Positions 63,951-64,000 of a stretch of DNA of 64,000 nt are shown here, piece by piece. Position numbers and translations under genes: made by a program. Positions within the stretch are counted from its first letter, which is position 1. Each line of letters begins with the position of its first letter. Under the pieces are notes generated by a model. The model made no database searches. It saw only the letters and a program-made list of their open reading frames with translations, and was not told the origin of the DNA. The stretch comes from Bacteroidota bacterium (lineage in GTDB: Bacteria; Bacteroidota; Bacteroidia; Chitinophagales; Chitinophagaceae): NCBI GenBank assembly GCA_018268035.1, contig JAFDXI010000146.1, forward strand, positions 55,280-119,279. Reading direction: 5' to 3'.

Positions 63951-64000
63951 ATGGGACTATTTACTCGCAATAAAAGTAACAAGAAGCCAATTATAAAACA
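63951..64000 (+). CDS. Partial open reading frame at window end
   Basis: ATG 63951 opens a frame encoding M-G-L-F-T-R-N-K-S-N-K-K-P, which continues off the right edge. Upstream, TATATTTG at 63920-63927 matches a -7 element. Nothing can be said about its function, and the frame could still be a chance one. Confidence 0.35.
   Translation, partial: MGLFTRNKSNKKPIIK

Overview
The window is AT-rich chromosomal DNA from a member of the Bacteroidota, most probably the family Chitinophagaceae. Supporting signs are PorV and a C-terminal sorting-domain cargo of the type IX secretion system, families largely confined to Bacteroidota (DUF4292, DUF5683, DUF6089), promoter elements of the Bacteroidota form TTTG-N19-TANNTTTG, few Shine-Dalgarno sites, and many signal peptides ending in A-x-A-Q. 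Family-level placement is inference; no rRNA or tRNA gene was seen.

Layout. 1-4.6 kb: heme synthesis, with hemD-hemC-hemA leftward and hemH-hemJ rightward from a shared divergent region. 4.6-9.3 kb: porV, ispF, dut, a DUF4292 lipoprotein and an EnvC-like amidase activator. 9.3-13.6 kb (leftward): SUI1 factor, nadC, rhodanese, PASTA protein, ddl, ferredoxin. 13.6-20 kb: LuxC-type acyl-CoA reductase, thioredoxin-like protein, uvrA, an ECF sigma factor and a secreted unknown. 20.5-28 kb: GYF_2 membrane protein, saccharopine-dehydrogenase-like protein, gpsA and an efflux adaptor/TolC pair. 28-31.5 kb: cyanophycin synthetase and an RDD protein. 31.9-35.2 kb: an aromatic amino acid operon, pheA-aminotransferase-tyrA. 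35.3-43.6 kb: small lipoprotein, an ECF sigma factor coupled to a membrane-tethered serine protease, DUF2911, purF, FMN reductase, a YceI/MarR pair and a SurA-like chaperone. 44-55.6 kb: type IX cargo protein, FAD-linked oxidase, membrane phosphoesterase, UPF0173 hydrolase, parA-parB-DUF5683-dapB-DUF2520 and rocD. 55.8-64 kb: VOC protein, BlaI/M56 pair, DUF6089 porin-like protein, DHA2 transporter and two secreted unknowns.

Most notable is the control region in front of pheA. A near-consensus promoter is followed within 7 nt by a 20-codon ORF rich in Phe and Tyr (TFYFFFYF core), then by a strong intrinsic terminator 23 nt before pheA. The GC end of the leader ORF can pair with the 5' arm of that terminator, so ribosome stalling at Phe/Tyr codons would favour read-through. 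This is a classical attenuator, read here in a Bacteroidota aromatic operon.

Other points of interest are a 126-bp structured repeat present twice in opposite orientation (31.5 and 43.7 kb), matched palindromes at the marR and yceI control regions, an anti-sigma-like segment fused to an HtrA-type protease directly after its ECF sigma gene, a possible pseudoknotted RNA upstream of pheA, and a lipoprotein gene shifted out of frame by one extra A directly after its start codon.
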